A stretch of 64,000 nt of DNA, taken from Parelaphostrongylus tenuis (lineage: Eukaryota > Nematoda > Chromadorea > Rhabditida > Metastrongylidae). Where the stretch lies: the NCBI GenBank assembly GCA_019055375.1, contig JAHQIW010004482.1:29422-93421 (forward strand), in the 5' to 3' direction. The number at the start of each line of letters is the position of its first letter. The first letter of the stretch is position 1. The notes under the pieces were generated by a model, which ran no database searches, was not told the DNA's origin, and worked only from the letters and a program-made list of their open reading frames with translations. The translations under genes were made by a program, and so were the position numbers. This document shows, in pieces, positions 12,659 through 47,062 of the stretch.

Positions 12659-15181
12659 CCGGATAACTGCAAATACCCACAACTTTTTCTATATTCAAGA
12701 ACTAAAAATAAGCCCGAGCGAATGCATCGATCCGTCCATAGCAAGAGAAAAGCACGCTATCGCATGTGATCTTACTAACGTCTGGATCGTCGCTCTCGCC
12801 TGCATAACAGCGAGTACCACTTTTTTATGACGACATTGCCACTTATTGTCTGTGTGTACAATATGTTTGATTTATTGCTGACTTATGTCGGCTACCATCA
12901 AAGGTGATATCATCACTGTCACCTCATATCACAATAAAACTTCTTCAGCAACTGTGAACGTGAACAGGCAGAGCAAGACAACGTCATTCATTCGTGTATT
13001 GAGTAGGTCCTACCGATATAGATGATACGGATTAGTGTAGTTAAACGGAAGTGGCAATGCCACATACAATCATTCTATGGGCACCATTACAAGGCTTCTG
13101 GTAGTGTAATCTCGACAATTTCTTTTCCTTAGATATTGAAAGTCTTTTTGCTTGTTATCATAAACAAAATACGCTAATTAAAAAAGTATAATGGGACGAC
13201 AAGAAACAAAGTCACGAGATTTAGAGATTTTAATCAGACAACACAGTTAATAACAAGCTAATAAACGCTATGATAACAAACTACTGTGCTGGACTAAAAC
13301 CGACACAAAACGCACAAGAGATGGGAGCGATCACTTAGTACCAGTTGAGTAATAATTAAATTGAGAAAGAACCAACAATGACTAGAGCAAATTGCAGGAG
13401 GAACGGGTTATAAAGAAGCAGTTCATATAATATAAAGCACAATGAAAGACTGATGACGGTGTTTGGAAGTGGATAAAGTGTACGGTAGTTCATTGCCTAG
13501 GAGCCGGACTTCTATGCGCACATCGACGCTTTCTCTTACCGTCACGCTGAAATCTGACGACATTCACGTAGTAGTAGTGGCACTGACGAACAACAATCAT
13601 CAGTGATCAACATTCAATATTATAAAAATCGAAATTAAATAACACATAAACCTCAGATCACAAAATTTAAATGAGCAATCATCACTGTCATTCTAAAGGG
13701 GGAAACGGGTTAACTCTGTAACAGCGGGATGTGTAGAATTCTTGAACAACGTCTATAAGATGAAAGTACATTAGGAAGAAGCATGTGAAAGTGTAACGAC
13801 ATTGTAACTGATTAGTGAGATCTCAAGCAGATGTCTCAAAAAAAAAGAAGCCACCAGTGGCAATAGGTCAGACAAAAATCGCTAATAAATAATTTGATTA
13901 ATTATTATGTTAGTCACTTCTATTATGGATCATATAAAGACGGGGTTTAAAACAAAACGAACTGAGTTTGTTCAACCCGCAAATGAGTTTATAAAAACGA
14001 CCATTAACGACGAACGAGCACTCGAATGTAACGTGAGCAACACTGATCACCATCAACGTATAATAATCACTTGTGATTATTGTTTGCCAAAGTTAGTGAT
14101 AACATGCAAAAACGAAAATTAGTTAGTAGAAGCCGGCACCATTACCGAATGGTGTGATTGAGCTGGTGTGCGATAGTCGGCTACAAGAACAGCAAAGTGT
14201 TTCTCCAAAACCTTAAAAGAATAACATCAATCAGTAAGCAGTGCTTAGAAGATATTTAAAAAAAAAACTATTATCATGAAAATCGAAATAATAACACATA
14301 AATTTTAATTGATCTCTAATACTAATTTTATTTATTTACACTCTTCTCAAATGGTTTACAACCTCATAATGGCTGGGACGTATTCCTGGGTGTCGGACTG
14401 CAAAGTACATTGGCTAAAACAATTCCCCAGCAGAGCCTACCAACCAAAAAGGAGTCCGACGTTTCCACTCGGAAAGCCCAGATTAGAGTAAACCGTACCA
14501 AGAATGACCGCTCTCTCGGAAACTGATCCAAAAGGGCCGGCAACTGCTATAATGTGCTGAAGACCTGAGGAAGGCCCGGCTAGGCTTACCTCCGGACTCC
14601 AGAAAATAAAACAGCTAAACCAGCACTTTCCATTAGCTGAGCTCCATACAATCCGTAGAGATTGACTATCCAAATTTTCAAATGTTTATTTAAAATACCC
14701 GTCATCACATTGTACTCTAGGGATCCAAACACTTCTAACTTTTGATTCATTTCCTCGCATGCATCCTTCACAAAGGTCTTCGAAATTCGCTTGTTGCTTC
14801 GACTGGTATTTTCGATTTTCGTTTTCTCTATGACTATCGTGAAGCGCTAGTCGAGAAGAGTCATCTTGCTAATTAGGAAGAACCTGAACTGGGGGAATTC
14901 CATCAAGCGTTTGTTGTGTCGGAAAAAGAGATCGAACTAGAATGTTTCCTGATAGTATAAATCATTAACCACTTCGCCACTGCCCCCAATGTGCAAGAAT
15001 TGCTGAAGAAATAAGAATTAGCTTATTATGTAATTCTAGAACATTGTACGAGTTCCATTTCAAAAACATCGGATGAGTAATGATATGTTTTACTGATTGA
15101 AACTAAAAAAAAAAAAAAACGATGTGAAGACAGAGCAGCCCAAAAATGAAGCATTTTAAACACGAAAAAATACGAACTTAC
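12659..15181. other. intergenic region between convergent genes
   Basis: It holds 3' UTRs of both genes and probably the unidentified last exon of syd-2. The only candidate with a usable acceptor and correct phase is 13041-13128 on the minus strand, which would add about 28 residues ending GIATSV. Its resemblance to the liprin C-terminus is weak, so it is not annotated as coding. A dispersed repeat lies at 14365-14790. Confidence 0.4.
14365..14680 (+). repeat. dispersed repeat, shared with 37,105-37,430
   Basis: Shared blocks include GGTGTCGGACTGC / GGAAGTCGGACTGC, TCCGACGTTTCCACTCGGAA and AGAGTAAACCGTACC. The same order is found in both copies. It is non-coding, and the open frames across it are not conserved proteins. 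Confidence 0.6.
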
Positions 15182-38216
<23,035 letters not shown>

Positions 38217-38226
38217 TGCCCTAAAT
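38217..38226 (-). promoter_or_regulatory. splice acceptor just upstream of the syd-2 ATG
   Basis: The minus strand reads GGTAATTTAG then GGCA then ATG. An acceptor four bases before the start is typical of spliced-leader trans-splicing in nematodes. A 5' UTR intron would look the same. Confidence 0.55.
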
Positions 38227-38744
38227 TACCACTAATTATTCAATTATTACAGTATGCTAGTCATCATCTAAATATAGTATGCAACGATAGAGCACACAAA
38301 AAAAGCCTGAAATGTGATTTTAGAGATAAAAAGACTTCAAAGGCACCACAATATATCTTGCAACCAGTTCCATCTTTCAAATCATAAACTCCCTTCATGT
38401 ACGACGTTTTTGTGAGGAACACATTTTTGGCGAACAAATCTCGTATGAGCTAGACAATCAATTAACAGAGGGTTTAGAAAGATTGGCTATGATGAAATGA
38501 CGGTGTTCCGAAGAGATAAATATGGTGACGAAGTTATCATCTCTTTATAATGTAGTGGCATTCTAGCTCATACACTGAAAAAAGTTCGTATTTCTACCAC
38601 AAAATGTGGAAAGTAATCTCAAAAAAAATTATAAATCTCACTATTTATTTCTATATTTACCTTGTGGAACAACAAATCTTAAAATCTACTGAAGATATAA
38701 TTAAGCGCTCAAAATTTTTTATCGCAGACTGCTGAAGAATCAAA

Positions 38745-39005
38745 GGCCCCTAAAGGATGGAGCATTCGGCGTTGACCCCCTAGTCCCTATATCTCTGTGC
38801 AAGGATTGATGCATTCGAATTCATAAAGCATCGTTAGAGATGATTGAGTGAATATTTGGCTTATACCGACGACGTGCGGTATCCTACAAATCGTTTAAGT
38901 CAGTGCTGCGATCTTCCCAAACAATTCTCGAAGCAATATGCCGACTCCGAGAGGTGTAAGACTTAATGAGGCGCCAGAGAGCGCTATCGAGCCAACGAAA
39001 GCCAG
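38745..39005 (-). repeat. tRNA-derived SINE, diverged
   Basis: AAAGGATGGAGCATTCGGCG, AAGTCAGTGCTGCGATCTTC and CGAGAGGTGTAAGACTTAAT follow the family order. It lies about 530 bases upstream of the syd-2 start. Confidence 0.55.
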
Positions 39006-40390
39006 CTAACAGAGCAGAATTATGGAATCAAAAGTTAATGAAACATCTCTTCCAGGAAATCAAAGAAGCCGTAGGAAGTAGGGGTAAGGCACTCTCCAAG
39101 CCACCTAGATGTTTGTGTTTCATGGGGGGAAGATGGATCAGCTGGTCACTGTGAGGTTGGCCCCCGCCAGTTGGGTGGTGGGGGTTCGTCGTTGATGGTC
39201 GGTTGTTGGTGGCATAGCACAGCATCCATAGCCCCCCGTTCATTACGCATCATCGTACATGTGTTTTGGTGGTGTTGTGTAACGTAGTACTACACCACCA
39301 TCGATATATGTAGTGGAAAAAAGCTGCTTGATATGAGCCATAATTGGATCAAATCATCAACATCATCATCAAAAATGATTCCAAAAAAAAAAAAACTGGC
39401 TTACGTCGAAATAAATAAATAAGATCAAATAGAGTTGTTCGGGTTAGTAGACACACGTTCCGCGAGTTATGACAACTAGTTACTTCTTCATTGTGACGAT
39501 GACGAACGAATCTCGCAACATAAGGGAAATAGAGCAGAATGCTGAAATCATATGATCATAAGATTAAAAGCAAAATCAAGCATTCATCAAGCAGTCGCTC
39601 GTCGATATTCACTTTTTAACACGAAGCAGTACTAAGATCATTCCATGACGTCATCGAAAAATCGAAGAAAAATATAATAGCGCTTACTACTATAAATATA
39701 AATTACAATCAATAAACTGAAGAAGAAAATTGTGATGTTGAATTTCTTCTTTAATTATCAATTTAATAAAAAATAAAACACTCCTCTGAGCGACGCTAAC
39801 TTAATTAGCCATTGTAATTGTAATAGATTCGTTCCTCGTTCATTCTAAACAACGCTGATGATAACAGAAATAAAGACAATCTTTTTCATCGCGAATGAAG
39901 AGGCAGCTAAGAAAATTCTACACTGTAATAAACATTAACATCTTCACTGGAAACACGTTTCTGGACAAAATGAACGATTCCGAGCATTCCTCGGATTCCC
40001 TCGATCAAAAAGAAAAAACCCTCGCTATGTCGACAATAAAAAAACGGCACACATGGAAAGGCTGACGAATCCGCTTGAGAGAAAAAAAAAGAACCGAACA
40101 TAGCACTGAACGGATACATAAAATAGTTATTTCGTCATACGTTTCTACCGAATAAATAGCGAATTTGCGAATAAAAATCTGCTATGACTAGATGGAAGCT
40201 ATCAAAATTCAACAAAACACGTTCAAAAAGACGAACTGAAAACTGAGTGCGGGAAAAATTGTGAGCTCGAAAAGCCGACCGATAGCGAGCCACTCTTTCT
40301 TTCATCGAGGCAAAACGACGGCCATCTTCGGCTTCGAAAGGCTAGTAAGCGCTGGTCATTGGAGGGGTGCCGTCTGTCCTCCTCGGACAT
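39006..40390. other. upstream of syd-2, no gene seen
   Basis: AT-rich DNA with an A run and scattered stops. The syd-2 promoter could lie here, but no element is identifiable by eye. Confidence 0.4.
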
Positions 40391-40395
40391 AACCC

Positions 40396-40610
40396 AGACA
40401 CACACACCACAACTACACACACATACACACACACACACATACTTGAATCGATCGCACACAGCCTCCACATAGGAACATACGTATACATATATATACATAC
40501 ATATATATATACATATATATATGTATACATACATATACACATGCATATGTATATGTACACGTGCATATATACATACATATATACGTGTGCATGTATACAT
40601 ATATGTAATA
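40396..40610. repeat. CA/TA microsatellite
   Basis: Imperfect ACACAC followed by ATACATATATAC repeats. Long frames across it are artefacts of the repeat. Confidence 0.9.
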
Positions 40611-40689
40611 CGTGGAGAGAGTTGAAGTCGTTTTGGTTTTTTAGTGTAAATTTTGCAATCAAATAGCAAGATCTTGACATTGTTCAATG

Positions 40690-41225
40690 GCGTATTTTTC
40701 TTGCGAGCATTTTGGTATAGAATTTTTTGCTATTTTTGTCTTGTAATTTTGGTATACTTGCCTTGTAATTTTGGTATGCTTGCTCATATTCGCTTTAAGA
40801 TAGAGGTGTCCTGGGAACAAATTCGCTCGCTACTCATGCACGAATTGCACGTATGGGAAAATGCTAGTGAAGCAACGCAGAGAATTAATGGAGCTTGAGG
40901 CGATGACGCGGTTGTTGAAAGGACAGCTAGAGGATGTCTCACGAAGTTCAAAGCTGGAGAGAAAATTCTGAAGACTGGAGGATCAGTCGCGTTTGGGGCC
41001 GTCCACAAGAAGTTCGCCGTCAACCAGCCCTTGAGTGGTCGAAGAGAATCTCCTTCAATGATATACCGATTGCTGGCCGAAGCGTTCGACTGTTGATTTC
41101 AAGCCCATCGCCAGCATTCTCGTCTCTCAATCGAAAAGTGGCAGAAAATTATCGAGGTTAATGGAAAATATTTTGACTATAGTTTTGTCTTTCGTTCGCA
41201 GCAAAGCATTGCAAAAATCATACCA
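40690..41225 (+). pseudogene. mariner transposase, internally deleted
   Basis: N-terminal helix-turn-helix pieces (VSWEQIRSLLMHE; ASEATQRINGA) are followed by a second HTH region (SPSMIYRLLAEAF) and then directly by the usual mariner C-terminus (IEKWQKIIEVNGKYFDY) in shifting frames. The DDD catalytic core that should lie between is gone. A 22-base unit CTTGTAATTTTGGTATACTT is doubled at about 40740-40785. Confidence 0.7.
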
Positions 41226-41261
41226 ATTAATCAAAACGGCAAGCAATTCTTACACAACCTA

Positions 41262-41378
41262 TTATATATACATATATATATATATACATATACATGCATA
41301 AATGTATACATATATATATTATATACGAGTACATACCATACTATATGTTATATACATGCATAATATAGTGTACATACC

Positions 41379-41409
<31 letters not shown>

Positions 41410-41575
41410 GCTACATACTATAGTATACATATATATACATGCATAAGTATATATATATATATATATATACGTGTACATACCATAATATACATACGTATTA
41501 TGGCCGTATAAACATACATGTATATATATGTATATATATATATATACGTTATATATATGATTATATATGATGAGA
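41262..41575. repeat. TA-rich microsatellite
   Basis: TATATACATA-type repeats, non-coding. Confidence 0.9.
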
Positions 41576-42071
41576 TACTAGCTATAGAAGTGATCTGAAG
41601 AGAACCAATCTTTTCCCTATAACTTACTCTGACAGCTTATTGAAGTTGAGCTAAATAATGAACGAGTCTTCCGCCTTGTAAGCACAACTAGCACGAAAGC
41701 GCAGAGAGTGATAGAAGGTGGAGAATCAACACAGAATGCACCTAGATTCGTAATGACATATCAAATGTTATTAGTGCAATTTTTCTTTTCTTTTTGCTAT
41801 CTAGGCGAATAGATAGAATAAAATATTAAGGAGATAACAACTGAGTGGCAAGTTCGCACAGGCAGTGAAATAGGAGGAAATTTTCGAGATGAAACCTATG
41901 ATGGAGACCAGTGTAAAGTATACTTTTTCCAAGGTGGGTGACAGTCGCCTGGGCACGAATTGCATGCATCTGAAATTAAGAAAAAACGCTATTGAGAATC
42001 CATTAACGTAAACAGTTGTTGTTGTCGAGAGACCTCAAGATCTCAAAGAGCTAATCTGCAAAGGCCGACAG

Positions 42072-42081
42072 AGTATATATA

Positions 42082-42131
<50 letters not shown>

Positions 42132-42285
42132 GTACATATACATATATATATATACCTATATATTTTTAATGTACATGCGTATGTGTGGTATGTATTGTAT
42201 AAGAGCACACGTGTGTATGCACATATACGCATATATATACACGTATATATATATTATATATATATGCATTTGTATACATGTTTAC
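42072..42285. repeat. TA-rich microsatellite
   Basis: A nearly pure TA run at 42072-42130, then ATACATATAT variants. Confidence 0.9.
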
Positions 42286-42377
42286 ATGAGTAAGGCTGAG
42301 TATACATACCCATTTATGTCAAGAAAGTCGGCACCAAATAAAACAGTCACTATCTTGCTCTCACAATGTAATCACTG

Positions 42378-42680
42378 GTGAAGCTGGATGAAGCTCTCGG
42401 CGTTGATCAATGCCTGAGGGATACGCCATGCATTCGTCTTCAATTTTTGACTTCGTTCGAGGTGATTGAATGCATGTGGCTTTTACAATGACTCGCGGTG
42501 GCCTCCCGCTGAACCGAGTCAGTGCTGCTTATCCTCCCAGAAAAGTCTGAGACCTGTCTGGTAGCACTCTTACCAACACCGGAGGGATGGATGGTTCGGT
42601 GAACCATGAGCGCGAGATCGAACCATTGACCTGATGCGCGACGCAGTGCACCTCTAACCACTATCCCACATACGCTCCTC
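42378..42680 (-). repeat. tRNA-derived SINE, well preserved
   Basis: CTCTCGGCGTTGATCAATGC tail, TTTTACAATGACTCGCGGTG body, CTCTAACCACTATCCCACAT head. It is close to the 45.4 kb copy in sequence. Confidence 0.8.
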
Positions 42681-42836
42681 GCCACACAACCATTGGTATA
42701 AGATTTTATTACGCAAAGATACTTTCTGCTTTCTATGGAGGTGGATTTTTGAAGAAACAATCAACTTTTTATGGAAAAAACGCCCTTGAATCATATTGGA
42801 AACTGGATTCTAGTTTGCATAGCTAACCGTACATAG

Positions 42837-43090
42837 AATGGATGGTGGCCGTGTGGTTAGTAATGCACGGCATCGGGAAGTTATCTGGAAGCAAAGTGCT
42901 TGATTTGACTCCCTCCTGTGACAGATACTCTCGTGGAACCAAGTGGGGACATTAGCTTTTCCGAGATCGCAAGGAGATCCCATTTGACTAGAATTATGAG
43001 ACATTCATAAGAAGACGAACTCCCTAAGTCGGAGCAGAAGGAACACGTGAAACCCCTAGAAGACCTTTGGGAAGGATGCAAATGAGAAGA
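42837..43090 (+). repeat. third tRNA-like repeat family
   Basis: A head GGCCGTGTGGTTAGTAATGC and a tail CTAGAAGACCTTTGGGAAGG are shared with 43572-43835 and 53133-53430. The tail alone recurs at about 14755-14785 on the minus strand. Confidence 0.55.
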
Positions 43091-43225
43091 AACGACTCAA
43101 ATCCAATAAGTACCGGGATCTGCAGATCACATGATGATGTCAGATGTGTAAAAATAAAGATTATAGAGTGAAATTTATAATTTATTCTCCTATTTTTCTT
43201 AGTTCAAGAATTTCGAGGCATCGAG

Positions 43226-43438
43226 TAGAAAAAGCTTGATCAAGCCACCATTTTGGTGGTAGATCATATCGTTCCACGAGCACAACGACCATCTAAGCGC
43301 GAAAAGATCAATATAGACGATCGATATCGAACACCTACAGTAATTCGAACGACTCAGAAAGGTAAAAAGCCTTCACAGTTACAAGTAAAACGGTGTGATC
43401 CGCCGAAGAGAAAAAGAATGACGTATCACTTCTAAAAA
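43226..43438 (+). CDS. possible terminal exon, unidentified basic protein
   Basis: An open frame follows a TAG acceptor-like site and encodes about 70 residues rich in Lys/Arg (SKREKINIDDRYRTPTVIR, CDPPKRKRMTYHF) before TAA at 43436-43438. The composition is more protein-like than nearby frames, but there is no recognised domain, no neighbouring exon and no start, so it may be chance. Confidence 0.2.
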
Positions 43439-43571
43439 GTCGACTAAAAGAGATACGCTATATGCTTAGAATAAACGAGCTTCATCAATGAAACAACGAA
43501 TTATCCGGGATTAGGAAAGTGTCCGATCAAAATTAGCTCTGCCCCCAAAATTATCAAATTAATGATTAACT

Positions 43572-43835
43572 CGGTTGGGACGGTTTACCGTAGTGGTTAG
43601 TAATCTTGTGTACCACGCAAGGCCCTGGCTCAATTCCGTCGCCTAGCTCTCCTGTGATCGATCATCCAACGAACGAGATGGGGAAAGTGCTCGGCTACCT
43701 TAGCTCGCCTTCCTCGACGACTGTGGCCAGGATCGTCTCAGTATGCATTCTACACAATTCGTAAGCAGAACAAACCCCCTCAATCAGCAGCCGAGGAAAC
43801 ACGTGGAATCTTCGAAGACCTTTCTGGAGGATAAA
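43572..43835 (+). repeat. third tRNA-like repeat family
   Basis: Head CGGTTTACCGTAGTGGTTAG, B-box-like GGCTCAATTCCGTCG, tail TCTTCGAAGACCTTTCTGGA. Confidence 0.55.
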
Positions 43836-44933
43836 TGCCACTGGCAAATTAAATACAACGTTAATTTTTCAAATAAATTTATATAGCAAGCGACGAACAG
43901 CTCCGACCGCTTCCACAAGAAATGTGTAAAAAATTTCGGACCTGCCCTTAGAAATGAAATGATTGCTAGAGTAACCGCTACGCGGCCGCGACGCGCAGGC
44001 CGCACGTTTGAAGAATTTGTCTGTGGAGCACACTTCTACCAATCCCCATAAAGAGGTTGAAGACCATTAATTGTGAAGTATATTTGACTCATAAGAGAAT
44101 AGACATATATTTTCAAAATATCTTCTAGACAACTAGCTAGGTAGTTTAGATCTACTTGGAAAATCATCTTCACAATAAAAATCAGGGGAAAAATTTGCTC
44201 TGAACTTGTCACTGTTTGTTTTCCTGACGGTTCCCCAGTTATTTTCATGAATTTTCGAAAAATCGATAAATTTTGACAAATAGTGACGGGATCTAAAGGA
44301 ATCTTTTCTGCGCTTGAGAAAAGGGGAGAACAAAGAGTGATAGAGCGGTGGCCACTGCGGTGTAGCGGCTAAACGCGTCGGCGGTACGCGTGGCGGGCGA
44401 GTTCAACTCTCAGCAGAGGTTGGGTGTTTTGCATGTGAGTCAGTATCCTTGGAACGGACGGTAATTATGTTTGCTGGTCCCGTAAATGAGATGATGATTC
44501 GGTGGCCAGAGTGGCTTGTGGATGGTTAGCTAGCTGTTTGCTTTACTAAGGTCCTCACGAATTCTTTAGGTTTTAGGTAAGAAATCGTCAAAATTATATT
44601 AATGGGAAGATTTTTTTTTCGACTCCCGTCATTTCATTCCATCACAGGAGCTCTCCCATTTTAATGTTAGCGATGTCGACCCTTAGTCTCTAGATTATAC
44701 CAGCGTTTCATGTGTGGATTTATGAGCCGTGGTTAGCACAGCTAAGATGGTGTCGCTCAGCAATCGCGAAACCTAACTTCAACTCCGTACAGAGGGCAAT
44801 CAAGCATCCCATTCGAGAAATTACTGTCAGCTTTATCTGCTTAAGCGCTCCTTCGAATTCACAAAAGCTGGTGACTGCCTGTGATGATGAGAAGAGCTCT
44901 ATCACGGCTACCTGACAATTGTAGGAGAGCCGA

Positions 44934-45011
44934 CTTAGTCACATACAGATATATATATATATATCTGTATGTTCACATACAGATATGTATATATATCTGT
45001 ATGTGACTAAG
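44934..45011. repeat. perfect palindrome with two inner hairpins
   Basis: Arms CTTAGTCACATACAGATATA enclose the reverse arm at 44975-45011; each half is itself a TA-loop hairpin. Cruciform-prone, non-coding. Confidence 0.8.
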
Positions 45012-45038
45012 TGTTATTGGTTATGGTTATTAAGTTAT

Positions 45039-45051
45039 GAATTCTGGTAGC

Positions 45052-45109
<58 letters not shown>

Positions 45110-45123
45110 ACTACCAGAATTCA
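45039..45123. repeat. TA-cored palindrome
   Basis: TGAATTCTGGTAGCGTTTAT, a pure TA core, then the reverse complement arm ATAAACACTACCAGAATTCA (one mismatch). Confidence 0.85.
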
Positions 45124-45332
45124 TGTGTGAGTCCGAGAATTTCCATGGACGATGGGTGCGAGGAAGCTAATCGAATGCATGAAGTCGAATTAGAATGGAT
45201 CAACGATTAAAGATCTACATCTACGAAATTATTATTTGAATTGAGAAGAAAAAATACAAGAATTCACACATATACTTATGCTTGAAACGTATATACGTTC
45301 TACGCATTTATCAAAATAACATATTACATGTA

Positions 45333-45336
<4 letters not shown>

Positions 45337-45371
<35 letters not shown>

Positions 45372-45404
45372 ATATATATATATATATATATATGTGTGTG
45401 TATG
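45337..45404. repeat. AAAT and TA microsatellite
   Basis: Tandem ATAA units followed by TA and TG repeats directly before a SINE. Confidence 0.9.
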
Positions 45405-45705
45405 AGCGCATGTGGAGCAGGGCTTAGTGGTGCCCTTCGTCGCACACGAGGTCAATGGTTCGATCTCGCGCTCATGGCTCACCAAGCCATCCATCCCTCC
45501 GGGGTCGGTTAATTGGTACCAGACAGGTCCCAGACATGTCTGGGAGGATAAGCAGCACTGACTCGGTTCAGCGGGAGGCCACCGCGAGTCATTGTAGAGG
45601 CCAGATGTGCATTCAATCACCTCAAACGAAGTTAAAAATGGAAGTCGAATGCATGGCGCATCCCTCAGGGATTGATCAACGCCGAGAGCTTCATCCTTTT
45701 TTTTA
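45405..45705 (+). repeat. tRNA-derived SINE, best-preserved copy
   Basis: Head GAGCGCATGTGGAGCAGGGC, B-box GGTTCGATCTCGCG, body CAGCGGGAGGCCACCGCGAG, tail ACGCCGAGAGCTTCATCCTT. A good reference copy for the family. Confidence 0.85.
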
Positions 45706-45899
45706 TATTTACATATACCCAATAATGTGGAGTGCTGTGCAAAGACATTTGCGTCAGCCGGGATTCGAACCCAGATCTCACTCTTCCCTAACTCTGTTAG
45801 AATAAGTGGGTTCCATGCCGATAGCGGGTGCTTCGCCAGATCGTCGACGGTTAGCTGTTGACAGATAACTCATTGTAGTGTAGATAGAGAGGTGTGCAA

Positions 45900-46010
45900 G
45901 ACGAGCGTCGGTGGTGCAACGGTTAACATACGCTCCCGAAAAGAGTGGGATCTACGTTCGAATCTCGGGTTGGGCAAATGTTTTTGCACAGCACTTCACA
46001 TTATTAGGTA
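45900..46010 (+). repeat. second tRNA-like repeat family, plus-strand copy
   Basis: GAGCGTCGGTGGTGCAACGG and GTTCGAATCTCGGGTTGGGC form a tRNA-like head; the tail reads TTTTTGCACAGCACTTCACA. An opposite-strand copy at 45725-45830 makes an inverted pair. Confidence 0.65.
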
Positions 46011-46067
46011 TATTAGAAGACCATACCACCGCAAGTGGCGGTCAGATAAAGGAATTCTGATTGATTA

Positions 46068-46220
46068 CGTACATATATGTATGTATATATATATATGCAC
46101 GTGTATATATGTAGATATATATGAATATATGAATATATATCTTTATATGTACATCCATATGTATATATATATATATATATATATAGTATATATATATACT
46201 TGCATATATGTGGAACATTA
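46068..46220. repeat. TA-rich microsatellite
   Basis: TATATACATATG-type repeats. Confidence 0.9.
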
Positions 46221-46785
46221 TTGGAGGTACCCTACGACACTTGTTGTAGCCGGCTTGGCCCCGCTTAGGCTCATCAAGCCTTTTATCCATCCATGGTCGG
46301 TGAATGAGTGCCCGATATGTCTAAAGCAAATTCACCTCCTCTTATCTGCTTGGGAACACTCTAGTAAGCCGATCCTACGACTCCATAGAGAGTCGACTCG
46401 ACCAGCATGACATGACAATCATGAGAAAATGGAAATCCTCAAGCAGAAGAAATCCTCCTATCAAAGAATCGATAAAACGAACTACTGTCATCATATTTCA
46501 TTCTGGCGTATCTATAAAAAAGCAATTACAACAGTCCTTAGTCGGCAACACGGGTGGTGGAGGTGATGCAGCTTAACATGCAATGGGTTATAAACGTATG
46601 AAACAGTCAATGAAGCAGAAGAAAAAGGAATAAAGGTGAGAATTGCGTTGTTGGAGTAGGCAGTGAAGCAGAAGTGGGCCGTCAAGACGTTTGATTAGAA
46701 ACAAACAAATTCAAATATGTTTGTTTTTATGTAGTCCAAGAAAAAATATTTGTTTAGCGGGAAATTATAAGATGTACATTTAAGG

Positions 46786-47062
46786 ATAAAGCTCTCTGTT
46801 TTGTTCAATCCCTGAGGGATGCGCCACGCATTCGTTTTAAATTCTCAGCTTCGTTCGAAGTGATTTAATGCACATCTGGTATTTACAATGACTCGTGGTG
46901 GCCTACCGGTGTATCGAGCCAGTGGTGCTTATGCTCTCAGGCAAGTCTGGTACCAATTTACTGACCCTGAAAGATAGGATGGCTTGGTAGCGCAAGGTCA
47001 AATACCATCGACTTTGTGTGCGATGCAAAGCACCTCCAATCCGTGCGCCACATGCGATCCCA
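46786..47062 (-). repeat. tRNA-derived SINE
   Basis: CCTGAGGGATGCGCCACGCA, ATTTACAATGACTCGTGGTG and GTGCGCCACATGCGATCCCA mark tail, body and head. Confidence 0.75.

Noticed and set aside
13490..13560. stretch after GATTTCAG encoding a basic peptide (RDGKRKRRCAHRSP), as last syd-2 exon
   Set aside because: Good acceptor and phase, but no similarity to liprin C-termini and very short; not better than chance.
14437..14771. minus-strand frames near the expected syd-2 3' end
   Set aside because: They lie in a dispersed repeat also present at 37.1-37.4 kb and do not match the liprin C-terminus.
40223..40687. 154-codon minus-strand open frame upstream of syd-2
   Set aside because: More than half is translated CA/TA microsatellite (repeated Cys-Val and Tyr-Ile); the rest has no conserved motif.
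45324..45722. 132-codon minus-strand frame
   Set aside because: It is the reverse reading of a tRNA-derived SINE plus the AAAT/TA microsatellite.
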